Part shown: positions 33,354 to 33,706 of the stretch, piece by piece
Layout of the letters: the number at the start of each line of letters is the position of its first letter
Position numbering within the stretch: position 1 is the stretch's first letter
Assembly: GCA_010015745.1 (NCBI GenBank)
Contig: ML978356.1
Location: 1 to 33,706, forward strand
Length of the DNA: 33,706 nucleotides
Direction: 5' to 3'
From: Setomelanomma holmii
Lineage: Eukaryota; Ascomycota; Dothideomycetes; Pleosporales; Phaeosphaeriaceae
The notes under the pieces: model-generated
What the model saw: only the letters and a program-made list of their open reading frames with translations
The model's database searches: none
Told to the model about the DNA's origin: nothing
Position numbers and translations under genes: made by a program

Positions 33354-33706
33354 GGTTGCAATTCAAGACCGACGACAAGTGCTTGGGTGAAACTTTGTGG
33401 CCAGCTGAAGAGCTTATATGTTTTGCGGGGCAGCTTGAGCAATGGCCAACGGCGCGTTTGCAGGGCAATAACGGCTACAGGCAGGGGATCACTTGGTTGC
33501 ACAAGGCAGAGACCTTCACAGTACCTCCAGCTCGGGTCTCGTTGTTGCTTTGTTGCAGGACGGGAGATCACGCGCTGCAGCATGTCAGATGTGAGAGGAC
33601 AGAGCAGACATGAAGGAAGCAGAAGGTTGTTGTATTGAGAGAGCTACACAGAGCGATTATATACACAACCACGATGAGTAAGCAAGTGACAAAGAGTCAC
33701 GTGAGA
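33354..33706 (-). promoter_or_regulatory. promoter region of the sugar-transporter locus
   Basis: Upstream of the transporter start on the minus strand. TATATAA (complement of 33657-33663) lies about 300 bp before the ATG and could be a TATA box with a long leader. The palindrome TCACGTGA (33697-33704) lies just upstream of it. On the plus strand GCGGGG at 33425-33430 matches the CreA/Mig1 SYGGRG consensus expected for glucose-repressed transporters, but a single hexamer match is weak. Confidence 0.35.

Overview
The window looks like nuclear DNA of a filamentous ascomycete (Pezizomycotina, most probably a Dothideomycete). The evidence is many short GT-AG introns (about 45-65 nt, one of 127 nt) with CTRAY-type branch points, ascomycete-specific families (Zn2Cys6 regulator with fungal-specific TF domain, DUF1688/Urc4), and gene spacing of 0.3-4 kb. 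I saw no rRNA, tRNA, CRISPR array or intact transposon. Exon boundaries below were worked out by eye from splice signals, reading phase and family conservation; no alignment or RNA data were available.

Layout. 1-3975: gene-poor, with broken reading frames only. 3976-6952 (-): Zn2Cys6 transcription factor. 6953-9153: long intergenic region. 9154-10046 (+): WW-domain protein. 10592-11253 (-): Yar1-like ankyrin protein. 11254-15172: almost 4 kb without a convincing gene. 15173-16159 (+): RING-finger protein. 16267-16749 (-): possible small gene. 16783-17932 (-): Gtr1/RagA GTPase. 18839-20476 (-): Urc4 uracil-catabolism protein. 20477-22981: intergenic. 22982-25895 (+): auxilin (Swa2-like). 26441-27603 (+): PQ-loop vacuolar amino-acid transporter. 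27891-29149 (+): unrecognised multi-exon gene with a putative GC-AG intron. 29491-30174 (-): Mpo1-like DUF962 protein. 31112-33353 (-): MFS sugar transporter that reads as a pseudogene.

Most genes are conserved housekeeping functions: TORC1 nutrient signalling (Gtr1), vacuolar basic amino-acid export (PQ-loop), clathrin uncoating (auxilin), 40S assembly (Yar1), fatty-acid alpha-oxidation (Mpo1) and pyrimidine salvage (Urc4). They do not form an obvious operon-like pathway or biosynthetic cluster. The items most worth a second look are the sugar transporter, which carries a nonsense codon in its PESPR motif and a separate frameshift; the unrecognised gene at 27.9-29.1 kb, whose protein only emerges after splicing a 47-nt GC-AG intron; and a possible small gene just after gtr1. 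I found no clear evidence of a new multi-gene system.
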